Source of the DNA: Dendrocalamus latiflorus
Lineage: Eukaryota > Streptophyta > Magnoliopsida > Poales > Poaceae
Length of the DNA: 64,000 nucleotides
NCBI GenBank assembly: GCA_017311315.1
Contig: CM029610.1
Coordinates: 12,476,728-12,540,727 of the forward strand
Reading direction: 5' to 3'
The notes under the pieces were generated by a model, which saw only the letters and a list, made by a program, of their open reading frames with translations, was not told the origin of the DNA and made no database searches. The stretch's first letter is position 1, and each line of letters starts with the position of its first letter. A program made the position numbers and the translations under genes. This document shows positions 22,001-33,395 of this stretch, piece by piece.

Positions 22001-24420
22001 TTGTTTCTATTATTGTGTAAGGTTCTAATGAGAGAAATCATGTGTCTGCTGTTCAAGGTTGCATGTGCTAGTTCCACCATATGCTTTGTGTGCTCTATCT
22101 GATTTTGATCTAGTGTCCTCTATTATTGATGTTGATTTGACTCAAATTGCACACAATTTCGTGCAATTGGTTTTGCCCATTTTTAACTATTCTTTTTTGT
22201 CCTGTTCCCCTTTGAAATTCCCCTTGTAAATACACTAGTCAAATGTGATGTTGAGTGTCAGCTCAAGTCTTTCTTGGAATGATCAGCTAGTCCCTGGTTT
22301 TGCATCTGAAGTGGTTTGCAGCCTTCCAGTGCCTTGTCCCATGTTCTCATTATGTAGATATATTGCTTTTGCATAGTTGCTTTGTGTCATGGAGTAGCTT
22401 CTACATGCATATTACCGTACAATTTGTGGCTTCGCATTGTTACTAATTTTTTTAAAGATTTGTGTTGTTACTAGTTATAAAATGACATAATTGCTTATAT
22501 GCTAGCTATGGAAATATCTGCCACATGAAAAAATTACATAGTACTTTAGATAAAATTGCAGTCGTAAGTGTTATGCAATTTTAGAAAAGCTTTGCTGCAA
22601 TTTTCTAACTGTTCTTTTTTAAATTGTTCTTGATTTTTTAATTTCACTTTAAGTTTAAATATTGTAGATATGTAATTTCCCAAAAATTTTGTTTTTTCTT
22701 ATTTCATGCTAAAATACCAACTTCGTGCCTTATTATTTCTTCTAGGTTGTCAAGTGGCATTCTTCCTTATCCAAGATTTTTAGACCTTTCATGTGACTAG
22801 TAAGAAAGTACACTAAAATAAATCTTGCAGTCTGCCCTGAGGTGCAATTTCAATGCAATGATTTGTTGTGTTGGGTTTATTTGCTGCAAGATGGGCCACC
22901 GATACTTCAATGCAATTGTTGCAGGTTGTGTTGAGTTGGGCCATACTACAATAAAATTTTCTGACTTTTGTAGGGGTTCGTCTAGGTTCTCTAGCTTAAA
23001 ACAATATTTGTTTATCAGACTTTGTAAGGGAAATCACTCGGTCTAATACCACATAAAAAACTCACATCATTGTAGAAATTTCAGTTCACAACTGATGTGC
23101 AAATTTTGTTTACCTTAAGTGTTATTTTTCGCCTTGTCATTTTTTATCAACTTTGGAAAATTATGGTATTATAATTTGTTTATGTACGGGTTCACTAATT
23201 GTAGAAATTTCTCTTTTTTTGGGGTAATTTTCTGTTATATTTTTATTTTGTCTTCTTTTTTGTGCTATGGAATGTTTAGATTTAACCTGTATAATGTGAC
23301 CTGGGCTCACGTGTTCGTACACAGCTCAAACTTCATATTGACATTCGTTTTTTAGAGGAAGTTGTTGTTATTGACGGGCTGATAGCTCAATCACAGTTAA
23401 CGGTTTGGAAATCTTGATTTTGTCTTGTATCTTGTTTTTTAATTTTAACCTGTAAGAACTGTGAACTTTTCATTATTGCAGTGATTTTCACCTGTAGGGT
23501 AATTGACAAGGTGATCCATCAACCAAATATCATTCTTGTAAGCAGTTTCTGGAAGAGAATTCCAAATTGCTAAGTAGAGTTTAGCTGGCTAGTCACAGGC
23601 TCTAGCATTTCGGTTTGCTTCCGGTTCTTAGAGTTACACTGACTGACGGACAACTGGAATCATTTCTGAATTATGCCACTGCAAATCGGTAATTAACCTG
23701 GTATGGGTACTTAATAGATACACAAGGATCTGGTTTTTGTCTTTATACTTTTTCTAGGTTTAGTATTAAATGTTTTCTTTGAATTTTGTTGTATTCAGAA
23801 AACTCAAAAGGATGATTCTGGTGTGCCAAATGATGAGGAAAGAACTCGGAAACCAGTCAATGGAGGGAGGAAAACTTCAAAGGCAGAGAAGGACTCATTT
23901 GGCAGAAGAATTGAAACGTTTTATTTGATTTTAAACTTTTGATCTCCTTGGATGGTCTTCTCGCCTATGTAGTTTCTTGGTTTTGCTCCTCTATAAAACT
24001 TGTAGCAGATGGGTTGTACAATTACTGGGATCGAGGATGATAATTCTGACATGTCTTTTTTCTTCATCCGATGTATGGATCCCATCTATAAGTATTTGGA
24101 CGGCCCAACTAAATAGAGAAAATAGAAACAGAGCTGGAAGGTAGCTAAGGCCAAACCAATTTAACTGGTTCAGCATTCAAACTTCAGCCCAGCTGAAATC
24201 TTGCTAAAGCCTAAACCAGCTTAATGGGTCGGACATTCAAAATTGCGGGCCCGTTAGTAACAACAACAATAAAAGTATAGCTGAACAATGGAAACAACAG
24301 ATAGGAGGCATGTGCCCCTTGGATCAAGATCCAAAGGTCAAAAAAAGTGACTGAAAAATAAGATTTTTTCAGTCGCCTGTGATATAGCCGCCCCCAAAAA
24401 AAATACTGTAGAAACCTCAC
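19082..24420. other. Long AT-rich insertion in the NAP1-like intron; weak exon-like islands only
   Basis: T-rich plus-strand sequence resembling introns or UTR. Two exon-like islands stand out. About 19790-19842 encodes QEKKPYFDKATKLKAL before a GTAAGT-like donor and recalls the C-terminal half of an HMG box. About 23798-23938 encodes a lysine-rich stretch (RKPVNGGRKTSKAEKDSFG). Neither is long enough to name a gene. Repeated phrases such as GCAATTTTAGAAAAGCTTTGCTGCAATTTTC (near 20210 and 22570) show internal duplication. Confidence 0.35.
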
Positions 24421-24744
24421 CTTAATCGACTCCATGAGGCTGGCCTTATCCTCCGCACTGAGCTCCACACCAGAACAACGCAACCAATAAGACACCATAC
24501 CACAGCAACAATAATAGCGGAGACATCAAGATCGATCGAGAGTGAAACAACAAATTGATGGCGTTGGGGATGGCGGCGCTGAGGCCAGAGGGTCGAGGGA
24601 CTCATTGCCATCGCTCATGGCCACGGGAGGTTTTCGAAAGCTTCGGGAGGGGGGGTCTGCGCACGCGGGAGGCGGCGAGGGGAGAAACTCTAGTGGTGCT
24701 GCGGTGGCAGGAGGGGGCGCTGGTGTGAGGGAGATGGAAGGGTG

Positions 24745-24961
24745 TGTTGAGGAATCGTCGTTGGCGACTAGTTCGATCGATTTTTCTGCTTAGAATAAAA
24801 CGGATTGAAAACACACAAAGAGGTAGAGAGAACTCTTGATCTTTCTTTATTGCTTTTGATTACATGAGTACAAAATATGCCGGTACGGCTCCCTATTATA
24901 GTCTATAATGAGGTGCCCACTATGGGCCAGGGCTGATGGCCCAGGCCTAGGTTTCCTAATA
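24745..24961 (-). repeat. 3' LTR of copia family 1, copy 1
   Basis: 217 bases, ending TGTTGAGGAATCG at the outer (left) side and CCTAATA at the inner side. Compared with the 5' LTR it has a deletion of about 20 bases near 24800 and many substitutions, so the element is old. Confidence 0.9.
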
Positions 24962-25209
24962 CTCCCCCTTGAGCACTCATTTGACATGTTCATGCCTCAT
25001 TAAAACTCTATAAAAATCCAGTGGAGAAAATTTGGAGAAAGAGTACATGATACATGTTATGCTACGATGCACGAATTGCCTCATTAAAAAACCTTGGTTA
25101 CGAAACTTTAGAAAAACTCGCCAAGGGAAAAAAGAGTACAATTCACCCAATTTCATTCAGTCTTCAGAGCTTATTCTTTTGGGTACTTGATCTTCATGAT
25201 CAAAATTTA

Positions 25210-25614
25210 CTAACGGGCTTGAGAGTATTCTCCCTCTAATTTCTGCACTTCTCTAAGTCTCATCATTTCAATTCCTCGCACGCACCTTTCAAAGCTAAAT
25301 GCAGGGAGTGATTTAGTGAACAAATCTGTCAGATTTTCACATGACTTAGTATGCAGTACTTTAATCTCGTCCATCTTCTGCAATTCATGAGCATAGAAGA
25401 CCTTAGGGTTGATGTACTTTGTGAGATGACTCTTCACATAGCCCGTCTGCACTTGTGCAACGCAAACTGCATTATCTTCATAGATAATTGTGGGGGCTTG
25501 CACCATATTCATTCCACATGATTGCTGGATATGGTGAATCATTCGTCGGAGCCAAGCGTATTCACGTGCAGTTTCATACATCGCTATAATTTTTGAGTGA
25601 TTCGTCGAAGTCAT
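25210..25614 (-). pseudogene. RNase H region of copia copy 1
   Basis: The translation carries the copia RNase H tail motifs: YEDNAVCVAQVQTGYVKSHL, KHID-equivalent KYINPKVFYAHEL, and LADLFTKSLP-type NLTDLFTKSLP. The N-terminal part, including the first catalytic aspartate region, lies in other frames between 25615 and 25900, so the reading frame is broken. Confidence 0.85.
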
Positions 25615-25898
25615 TACGAGACTTTGCTTAGATGATTTTCAGAAAATTGCAGTTCCACCACACAGGAATACATAACCTGTTTGTGACCTTGCGGTATGCG
25701 GGTCAGATAGGTACCCAGCATCTGCATAGCCAACCAAGTTCAGATCTTAATTCTTTCTATAGAACAATTCAAGGTCCTTACTGCCTTGAAGGTAACGGAA
25801 GATGTCCTTTATGCCCTGCTAATACCTTTTGGTAGGTTCTGCACTGTACCTTGCTAATAGGTTCACGGTAAATGCAATATCCAGTCTAGTGCAGTTTG

Positions 25899-26716
25899 CT
25901 AAATACATAAGTGCTCTATTGCACTTAAGTATGGGAATTCCGGTCCCAGGACTTCCTCCCCCTCTTCCCTAGGTCGGAAAGGATCTTTTGCTTGCTGTAA
26001 AGACCTTTCGATCATCGGTACTTTTGATGGGTATGCATTCTCAAAGCCAAACCTTTCTAACACCTTCTGAGTGTAGGCCGACTGATGTACTAATATTCTT
26101 TCAGGGACATGCTCAAGCTGCAGGCCTAAGCAAAATTTGGTTTTGCCCAATCTTTCATTTCAAATTCCGACTCCAAGTAGGAGCTTGCTTCTTTTATGTC
26201 TTCCATTGTCTCGATGATATTCAGATCATCTACATACACTAAGATTATACAAAATCCATTCTGGAATCGCCGTATAAACACACGGGGACAGTCTTCATTA
26301 TTAGTGTAGCCTTTCTTGCAGAGAAAGTTGCTTAAGCGATTATACCACATTCTTCCAGATTGTTTCAATCCATACGGTGACTTTCTGAGCTTCGCACTGT
26401 ACAGATTTCTATTTGCTCTATCTTGGTTCGGGAGAGGGATTCCTTCAGGGACCTTCGTATAAATCTCTGAATCCAAGTTTCCATAAAGGTATGCAGTTAC
26501 CACATCCATCAATTTCATTTCTAGATTTAAGTTCGCTGCCATTGAGATCAAGTATCTAAAGGTAATTCCACTCATGACTGGGGAGTAGGTTTCTTTATAA
26601 TCAACTCCAGGACGTTGAGTGAAACCTTTTACTACCAGCCTTGCTTTGTATCTCACTACTTCGTTTCTTTCATTTCTCTTTCGAACAAATATCCACTTAT
26701 GCCCTACAGGGTGCAC
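25899..26716 (-). pseudogene. Reverse transcriptase region of copia copy 1
   Basis: The segment 26716-26126 contains HPVGHKWIFVRKRNERNE, ARLVVKGFTQRPGVDYKETY, the DVVTAYLYGNLDSEIY block and the catalytic YVDD (ILVYVDDLNII). It continues in another frame at 26150-25899 (KFCLGLQLEHVPE). A frameshift near 26126-26150 separates them. Confidence 0.9.
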
Positions 26717-27753
26717 ATGGGAAGGTGTGTGGCATACGGGCCCAACACCTCTTTTTTGTTCAAAGATAGCAATTTAGTTTCTATTGCCTTCTTCCAATCT
26801 TCCCAATATGATCTTTTCTTACATTCAGCGAGCGATGCAGGCTCGGGATCAAAGATTGATGATTGTGGTAATTTTCTTTGCGAAGTAGATATCGATATTG
26901 GATGTTGTCCTATTCATGGACTCTCCCGATTTCTTCTTCAATAGGGATATTCAGATCCGGTATGCCCTTTTCTAAAGGTGTCATACTTGTGCCAAGTCTC
27001 AACTGGCTCCCCTTCTCATTCTAGGGAACTTCAATGATCGACTGTGATAAGTCCTTATCCTTCTTCGCCGCGTCCCTGGTTACTTGGGATTCGAGGAGTC
27101 AGAGTTCACGTCCTTTTATTCTGAGGCCTCTGGACGGGATTAGGGATACCTTCTACTTTCTTTGGTATTTCAACCCTCTCCGGTGCATTGCGTTCAGGCA
27201 TATGCGACTTAGTCATACTCTTCAAATCACTAAAGTGATCAGGAAGCTGGTTTGCTAATGCTTGCAAGTCAATGATCTTCTGGACCTTTTTCTCTGCTTC
27301 ACTAGTGCGCGAGTCATGTGCATGAATTCCTTTGGCTTGCCACGTAATTTCCCGATATTTTTCTTCAAGGGGTTGATTTCCTCCCCCTAATGTTGGGAAA
27401 TTATCCTCTTCAAAAATCCAATCAGCGAAGCGGGCGGTATGCAAATCTCCCAACATGGGTTCCAAATATCTGATTATGGATGCATTCTCATAACCAACGT
27501 ATATCCCAGTCTTACGAAGAGGGCCCATTGCAGTACGCTGCGGAGGGGATATAGGTACATAAACCTTGCATCCAAACCTCCTGAGATGATAAATATTCAG
27601 TGGTGACCCTTACACTAGTTGCATAGGTGAATGGATGTTGTAGGCTGATGGTCTAAAGTTGATGAGATTCGCTGCATGTAGGACAGCGTGTCCCCAATAT
27701 GTTGCTGGCAAATTACAATTCTGCAAAAGGGGTTGGGCAATAAATTTAATTCT

Positions 27754-28638
27754 CTAGATTAATGCCTCTGCCAAACCATTCTGGGTATGTACATGTGATA
27801 CCATATGCTCAACTGCAATCCCCATCGCTATGCAATAATTATCAAATACATTTGAAGTAAATTCTCCGGCGTTGTCCATTCTGATGGACTTGATGTGATA
27901 ATCAGGGAAGACATTTCTGATGCGAATGATCTGCGAGATCAGCTTTACGAAAGCATGATTTCTTGTGGACAATAAGCCCACGTATGACCATTTCAATGAC
28001 GCATCAATGAGTACCATGAAATACTTAAATGGCCCTGAAATAGGCTGAATGTGACCGCAAATGTCTTCCTGAATGCGTTCCAGGAATGTAGGGACTTCAT
28101 CCTTCACTTTCAGAGTAGAGGGTCTAGTAATTAATTTCCCGGTGGCACATGCAGGGCACACAAAATCTTTGTGATTCGGGAAATTCTTTACATTAATATT
28201 ATGCCCTTGGGAATTGTTGATTATATTTCTCATCATTCTAAAACCTAGGTGGCCTAATATGTCATGCCAGAGGCAGAATAGTTCAGAACTTCTAAATACT
28301 GTCTTCAGGATAGTGTAGGCTACAGGTGCCTTAATGTTGGTATAATATAGCCCAGGTTCTAGTGAAGGAAGTTTTTCTAATACCCTTTTGCTATTCTCTT
28401 CACGCTTCGTAATGAGCAAGTATTCCTTACCGTACTCTTCTTTAGTCTCAACGTGGAAACCATTGGCGCGAATATCCTTAAAACTTAGGAGAGTTCTAGT
28501 CGATTCTGGGTGCAATAAGGCTTCTTCAATGACCAAAGTTGTGCCCATTTGGAGTATAATTGTGGCTCTTTCTGAACCAATTATACATGCATCGCTTCCG
28601 GTGATTGCCGTAAGGCTGCCAACATTCTTACGAATCAA
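27754..28638 (-). pseudogene. Protease/GAG-pre-integrase/integrase region of copia copy 1
   Basis: After a protease remnant (ANSGATNTILRE just upstream, near 28700) the frame encodes the zinc-binding pre-integrase (WHDILGHLG, CPACATGKL) and the integrase core: DICGHIQ with the first Asp, RMDNAGEF with the second, and HTQNGLAEALI with the third acidic residue. The protease motif reads N-S-G instead of D-S/T-G. A stop lies between protease and integrase. Confidence 0.88.
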
Positions 28639-29043
28639 CTAAAAATACTTAGTCTCTCTTAAGATGGTATTCGTTGCGCCGCTGTTGGCTAAGCACACTT
28701 CCTCCATATGGTGCCACACACGTTCTAATATAAGGTATTTTATTAACATATATTAGAAGGCATTCAAATCATAAATAAAATACTCTTATATCAGAACATA
28801 TTATGCCATTATAAAGTGAATAAATGAATGAATTATTCAAAATCATCCAACCATCACAAGGAAACAAATGCTAAAGTATCATCTATGCAAGTTCTAACTT
28901 GTCCTTTTAACACAAAATAAATGACAATTAAAGTCTAATGCATTCTGTGCATCAGATTGAATCTACTAGAAAATCAAAGACTCCGTCGGCTATTTTCCCA
29001 GGAGTGATATGCTCTTCGAGAGAAATCATGGCGGTGGCTGCCT

Positions 29044-30009
29044 CTAAGTCGAAGGGGGTACTGCTGCTGCCGGGATGGTCTCAACCTCCATCAACACGGG
29101 CAGCTGCTCAGAGCTCTCCCCCTCAACCGATGCAAAGTGGGCTTTAGGTTGCCCTTTGCCATCCTTCTTCTTCTGGGCTTGGAAGGCATCAATGACATGC
29201 TGCAGCTCCTTACATATTCGCGACCAATGCCCCCACTTGCCACACTTGTAGCAATCTTGGTTCTGCTGGCCATAGGTCTTGCCACTTCTCTTTGCCTTTT
29301 TGTCACTCGGAGCATCTGACTTACCTTTCTGGGCAACGGCCTTGCCCTTCTTCCCCCTTCTCTTCATCAAGGGATTTCGCACCTTGTAGCTCTCGGCGTT
29401 GGCCTCACGGCCAGCGAAGCTCCCTGGTGGCTGAGTAACATAATTCTTGCAGAGAAGTTCATCCTGAGCCTCCGCAACCTGCATCATATCAATCAATTCG
29501 GCATACTCCTTGTAGCCGTCTTGACGATAGTTGCGAGCGGATTGTACTGCATTGGGGTGGAAGGTGGATAGGGTCTTCTCAATCTTCTGCTCATCTGTGA
29601 TCAGCTTGCCACAGAGTTGAAGATTGGTACAAATCCTGTGCAAGGCAGAATTGTTCTCCTCGACCGTCTTAAAGTCAGCAAACCTTAGTCTGATCCACTC
29701 ATGCTCTGCTTGAGAAAGAATGGTGTACTTTAGCCTCTCAAACTGCTTCTTGAGTGCGGTCCAGAGTGCTAACGCGCTTTTCTCCGCCATGTACTCATTC
29801 TTGAGAGTGAGGCAGAGGTGATGCCTAAGAAAATGAAGTGCCTGATCATTCTCTTCATGAGTGGGTTGGACGTCGTGCGGTCCGCCAATCCCAATAGCCG
29901 CGCGGAGCTTTTTAGCTCTAAGTACTATCTCGACATCGGAAGCCGACGTCAGATAGTTTTGGCCATGCTGGGCCAGCTCCTCGAACTCCCGGTTCGTGAT
30001 GCCAGTCAT
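29044..30009 (-). CDS. Gag protein of copia copy 1 (321 aa, intact frame)
   Basis: This is the longest intact frame of the element. It starts at the ATG giving MTGITNREFEEL, has the helical UBN2/gag-type middle (LKNEYMAEKSALALWTALKK) and a lysine-rich linker. A CCHC zinc knuckle CYKCGKWGHWSRIC lies at about residues 253-266. Gag would form the virus-like particle in the cytoplasm and bind element RNA through the knuckle. The frame ends before protease and is followed by about 350 bases without coding, so gag is separate from pol. Confidence 0.88.
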   Translation of the reverse strand: MTGITNREFEELAQHGQNYLTSASDVEIVLRAKKLRAAIGIGGPHDVQPTHEENDQALHFLRHHLCLTLKNEYMAEKSALALWTALKKQFERLKYTILSQAEHEWIRLRFADFKTVEENNSALHRICTNLQLCGKLITDEQKIEKTLSTFHPNAVQSARNYRQDGYKEYAELIDMMQVAEAQDELLCKNYVTQPPGSFAGREANAESYKVRNPLMKRRGKKGKAVAQKGKSDAPSDKKAKRSGKTYGQQNQDCYKCGKWGHWSRICKELQHVIDAFQAQKKKDGKGQPKAHFASVEGESSEQLPVLMEVETIPAAAVPPST

Positions 30010-30539
30010 CTACACGTGTGTGAAAGGAATAAATAAGTTTACTGCTGGTAAATGTGCACGAAATAATTTACTACGGGTAAATAAATGGTATAAAAGATTC
30101 TCGTAATGTTCCATAATTTTCTATGAATTTTCTATAAATTTACTGCAAATTTCAGTTATTAAAAGCAATTTTAAACAATTACAATTAACCAAAAACAGTA
30201 AATAAATACAGAAAAATAGAAAATAATAATGGCAGAAATAAATATGCTTCAAATGCTAAAAATAATTCAAAATTCGGATTCCCGAGGCCCTTTTATGGTA
30301 GAATATGAATTTTCAGTGAATTCTACACTTTCCCGAGGGTCTCTACGCAAAATTTCAGTCCAGAGAAAAATTTGTCGTAATTTCCTGATTTTCCGAGTGG
30401 TATTCTGCAAAATTCGGGCCCCGTTCATAAATCTGGGGACCTATTCGTAATTTTCAGAATTACAAAGACCTTTCTGCAAGAATCAGGACCCATATGCACG
30501 TTTTAAGGGCCTTTCGGTAATTCTCAATGTTTCAATGGG

Positions 30540-31440
30540 CTTTCTGGAAAGTTGTTGCGCTTCTTTCGGCTGGGCCCTCGGCCCGTTTTATTTCTCTCGT
30601 CCGAAGGTCCATTTGGCCCAAACGGCCCACCCTGTCAGTATAACCATACGGGGGTAGGGTTTCCCTACCCCCGTCCTCTCTTGTCAGCGGCGGCGCCATG
30701 GCCCAATCGGCCGTTTGGTCGGGCTGCAAGCCGGCGGCCGAGATGAGGCAGGCGCGAGCGTGTACGGGCGCAGAGCGGCGCGGTTAGCTGCGAGCCGAAG
30801 CGAGGCGATGGGTGCGAGCGACGGCGGCCAAGGCTGGGTGCGGCCTCAAGTGGCGAATTTCGGGGGCGGCGACCGAGTGGGCGACGAGGCCCGCTTCTCT
30901 TCGGGCGCCGGCGGCAGCCCGCCCAGGACCGTACGGCGACGGCTGCGGTCGGGCCGGTGGGGCGCGGAGCCGAGGCGGTGGCATGGTTGGCCGAGGCGCG
31001 TGCGGTCGGTGACCGTTTGGGACCACGTTGATGCGCGAAAGCCGAGGCGGCGTCGGCAGCGCGCACGAAGGCGGTGACGCTTCGGGCGACGAGACCTCAA
31101 GCGACAACGTGCGCATGTGGGGGGCCGAGGTGCCGTGTGGGGCTGCGCCGGCTGCGGGCCGGAGGTCGAGGCCAGGCGGTGCGCTCGGTGGTGCCATGTG
31201 GGATGCGCGCACAGGCGGGGAAGCCGCGGTGCCATGCGAGGCTGCGGGCCGGAGGCCGAGGCCGGGCGGTGCGCACGGCGGCGCCATGTGGGATGCACGC
31301 ACAGGCCGGCGATCGGCGGTCGACCGGCGTCAGGCTGGCGGCAGGCTGGCGATCGACGGCTGACCGGCGTCGGGCCACGGCAGGCCGACGATCGTCGGCT
31401 GGCCGGCTACGGGCTGATGTACGGCGATCTACAGGACCAG
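30540..31440 (-). other. GC-rich repetitive 5' leader of copia copy 1
   Basis: Between the 5' LTR and gag the composition rises sharply in GC. Imperfect repeats include GCCATGTGGGATGC (at about 31194 and 31284) and CTGCGGGCCGGAGG (at about 31153 and 31240). The overlapping long ORFs on both strands are composition artefacts. Copy 2 has a comparable GC-rich repeated leader at 37430-38230, so this is a family trait. Confidence 0.65.
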
Positions 31441-31667
31441 CCGAACCCAGTTTCCCCCCTTTTTTTCTTCGATTTACAGTGTAATCAACATATACTTTGT
31501 ATGCAATTTACCGATCGACATTGTGCTGGCGACTTCAAGCCTGCTCACGGTAGATTAGAGCGGACTAGAACGCGAAAATTGTGAATTTAGAGCGAATTAG
31601 ATAATTCAATCTATTAGAGCTTCGATGATTACCTTCGATTCACCGAAGCGAACTTGTGCTGATAACG

Positions 31668-31907
31668 TGTTGAGGAACCGCCGCTGGCGACCAGTCCGAT
31701 CGATTCCTTTGCTTAGAACAAAACGAATCAATCACAGAAGACAATAATAGATTGAAAACACACAGAGGTAGAGAGAACTTCTGGTATTTCTTTATTGCTT
31801 TTGATTGCATGAGTACAAAATATGCCGGTACGGCTCCCTATTTATAGTCTACAATGAGGTGCCCACCATGGGCCAGGGCTGATGGCCCAGGCTTAGGTTT
31901 CCTAATA
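31668..31907 (-). repeat. 5' LTR of copia family 1, copy 1 (promoter side)
   Basis: 240 bases. On the minus strand it begins TATTAGGAAACC (TA in place of the canonical TG) and contains a TATA box (CTATAAATAGGG). It ends GATTCCTCAACA-like. Confidence 0.9.
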
Positions 31908-32395
31908 GGGTGGAGGTGAGGGAGGGAATAAAAAAAGAGGTCAGGAATTGAAAGTTACGATTTATAGTTGGCACGTGGGTACTCAGGAAGACGGGAGAGG
32001 GTACCTATGGGCCAAAGCACTATTGGATCAGCCGAGACTATCGAGTGGCTCATGAGCTGGCTTAGGATTAGCTGAGACTACTGAGTGGCTCATGAGCTAG
32101 CTCAGGCTCAGCTCGTTAAGGAGCCGAGTTGAAACACCAGCTTGCCACGAGCCTTAGGCTATGTTCATTTCGGTTTAGATTTCTGGTTTCTAACTTATTT
32201 TTTACTATTCCTAAATTTTGTTTTTTCTGGATTTTTGACTTTTTTTGAGAATTTTTGTCGGTTCTTTTTTCTCGTATTCGTTTGTATTGTCTATGATAGG
32301 CTAATCTGTCTTTTCTATTTTTAAATTTAATTACGTCAAATAAGTTATTATCAGCTATAATAAAATTTTAATCAATTACAATACAATTTCAATTA
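31908..32395. other. Spacer between copia copy 1 and the Helitron
   Basis: The first 230 bases have a GCTCATGAGCT-rich, hAT-like subterminal look (32040-32130). The rest is T- then A-rich sequence without coding. The last bases (TTTCAATTA) are the target flank at the Helitron 3' end. Confidence 0.4.
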
Positions 32396-32423
32396 CTAGT
32401 AGTATGCCCGTGCTAACGCTACG
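32396..32423 (-). other. Helitron 3' terminus: hairpin and CTAG end
   Basis: The minus strand shows a hairpin at 32423-32409 (stem CGT, bulged A, GC; loop GTTA), nine intervening bases, then CTAG at 32399-32396. The adjacent GCACGGGC is also common near grass Helitron 3' ends from general knowledge. Confidence 0.7.
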
Positions 32424-33395
32424 ATAAAATACAAAACAAGATAAAATTTGTAAAAAATAAAACGAACAATCAGATTCATTAAGACTCACGTCTCATATAT
32501 TGTATAACCAAATATTCATCAGCTAAAGTTACGAGTACGTTGTCGGAGTATAAATGTGTGGTCGGAGCAAACCAGAAGTGATCTTAACGACTCTATGTGT
32601 GGTCGCAATGACTACTGAGTGGTCCTAAACTACAACATTCCAGAAGAAGCCCAAGATGACATCCAGGTTCTTATACATGACTCTGACTGAAAGGTGCAGG
32701 CATGACATGCATATCAAAACCTACCAATGCTGGGAGCTAACCATTTCCACACAAAATAACAATCCTCCTACCGCGCCAGCAAACATAAGCACTGAACTGT
32801 GACCTGATTGCTTGCATGCACATTGCTATCCACTTCTCATCAGATACTGTTGTACATAATCTGCAGCCTGCTGGTTAAACACCTGGTTGCTGAATCTGTC
32901 CTTTTCATTGCAGGGAAGCAACTTGCACAAAATGCGCAACATTGCTCCATACCGTGTCTTTGGTTCAATGCAGAGTTGCAGATAAGCCACCATCAAAAGC
33001 TGACTCTAAAGCACACAAAATGCTGATGTCTCAGCTGCCACTAAGTTTCAGTTGGGCCCATCACAGTGTTGCATCATTGGAAGTTAGCAAATAGCCAAGA
33101 CGTGATCATTCATTTCAGGAAAGGAGAACAAAACTGAGTTACTGAGGTATCAGTGCTAGCCGCCAGGTCCCCAGAACATTGTACAGTGTGCAGACGGAAA
33201 TCCAAGGATTTCCTATGGGTATGTTGAAAGGTATCAATCAAGACAGTTACAAAAGAATAGTACCTGATACATGCTACCCTCAGGTAAAAAAACATTTACA
33301 ACACCCGACTGGCTTGCGCATTTGTGGTTACAATTTTTCTATCTATAAGTTATCATTAAGTTAACATCTCCTACCCTACAAAATATCAGTGAGCT
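32424..33395 (-). other. Helitron 3' portion without recognised exons
   Basis: Mixed-composition sequence resembling a host 3' UTR or another captured fragment. Short ORFs such as 33179-33364 have no recognisable domain. I see no poly(A)-signal-defined gene end. Confidence 0.4.

Larger units (their letters stand above)
18290..24469 (-). pseudogene. NAP1-like (nucleosome assembly protein) gene fragment, two exons split by about 6 kb
   Basis: Two minus-strand exons join in frame. The first, ending at 24421 before GTGAGG, encodes GVELSAEDKASLMESIK. The second, 18385-18290, encodes 32 residues beginning NTIQGLAARHMDMLESLEPK and ending in LREIQ, bounded by GTGCAG/ and /GTATAA. Plant NAP1 histone chaperones start the same way (LVxALKxKLQxLAG, then DVLExLxPxVRKRVxxLRxIQ). 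The next NAP1 exon (QHDELEAKF-type) is not found downstream, and upstream the copia element at 24745 sits about 280 bases before the first visible exon. The intron is inflated by inserted DNA. The true start codon is unclear. I read this as a truncated or disrupted copy; it could also be a captured fragment. Confidence 0.7.
24745..31907 (-). mobile_element. Ty1-copia retrotransposon, family 1, copy 1 (full-length, defective)
   Basis: Two LTRs (24745-24961 and 31668-31907) bracket 7.2 kb and are flanked by the 5-bp duplication GGGTG (24740-24744 and 31908-31912). The minus-strand order is leader, gag, protease, integrase, reverse transcriptase, RNase H, which defines Ty1-copia. A polypurine tract (AAGGGGGAGT on the minus strand) precedes the 3' LTR. 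After the 5' LTR the minus strand reads CGTTATCAGCACAAG; this is shared with copy 2 and is not the usual initiator-Met primer site. The coding regions are interrupted by stops and frameshifts. Its 3' LTR reads toward the NAP1-like exon in that gene's sense. Confidence 0.93.

Noticed and set aside
19790..23940. HMG-box gene on the plus strand
   Set aside because: Two short lysine-rich islands in the wrong order for an HMG protein, 4 kb apart, without connecting exons.
30665..31584. Several 100-170 aa ORFs in the GC-rich block
   Set aside because: They overlap on both strands in the 5' leader of copia copy 1; stops are rare only because of high GC.
32040..32140. Right end of a large hAT starting at 17897
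   Set aside because: GCTC-rich similarity only. No inverted CCACCCCTA end and no 8-bp duplication matching TACGTGAT.
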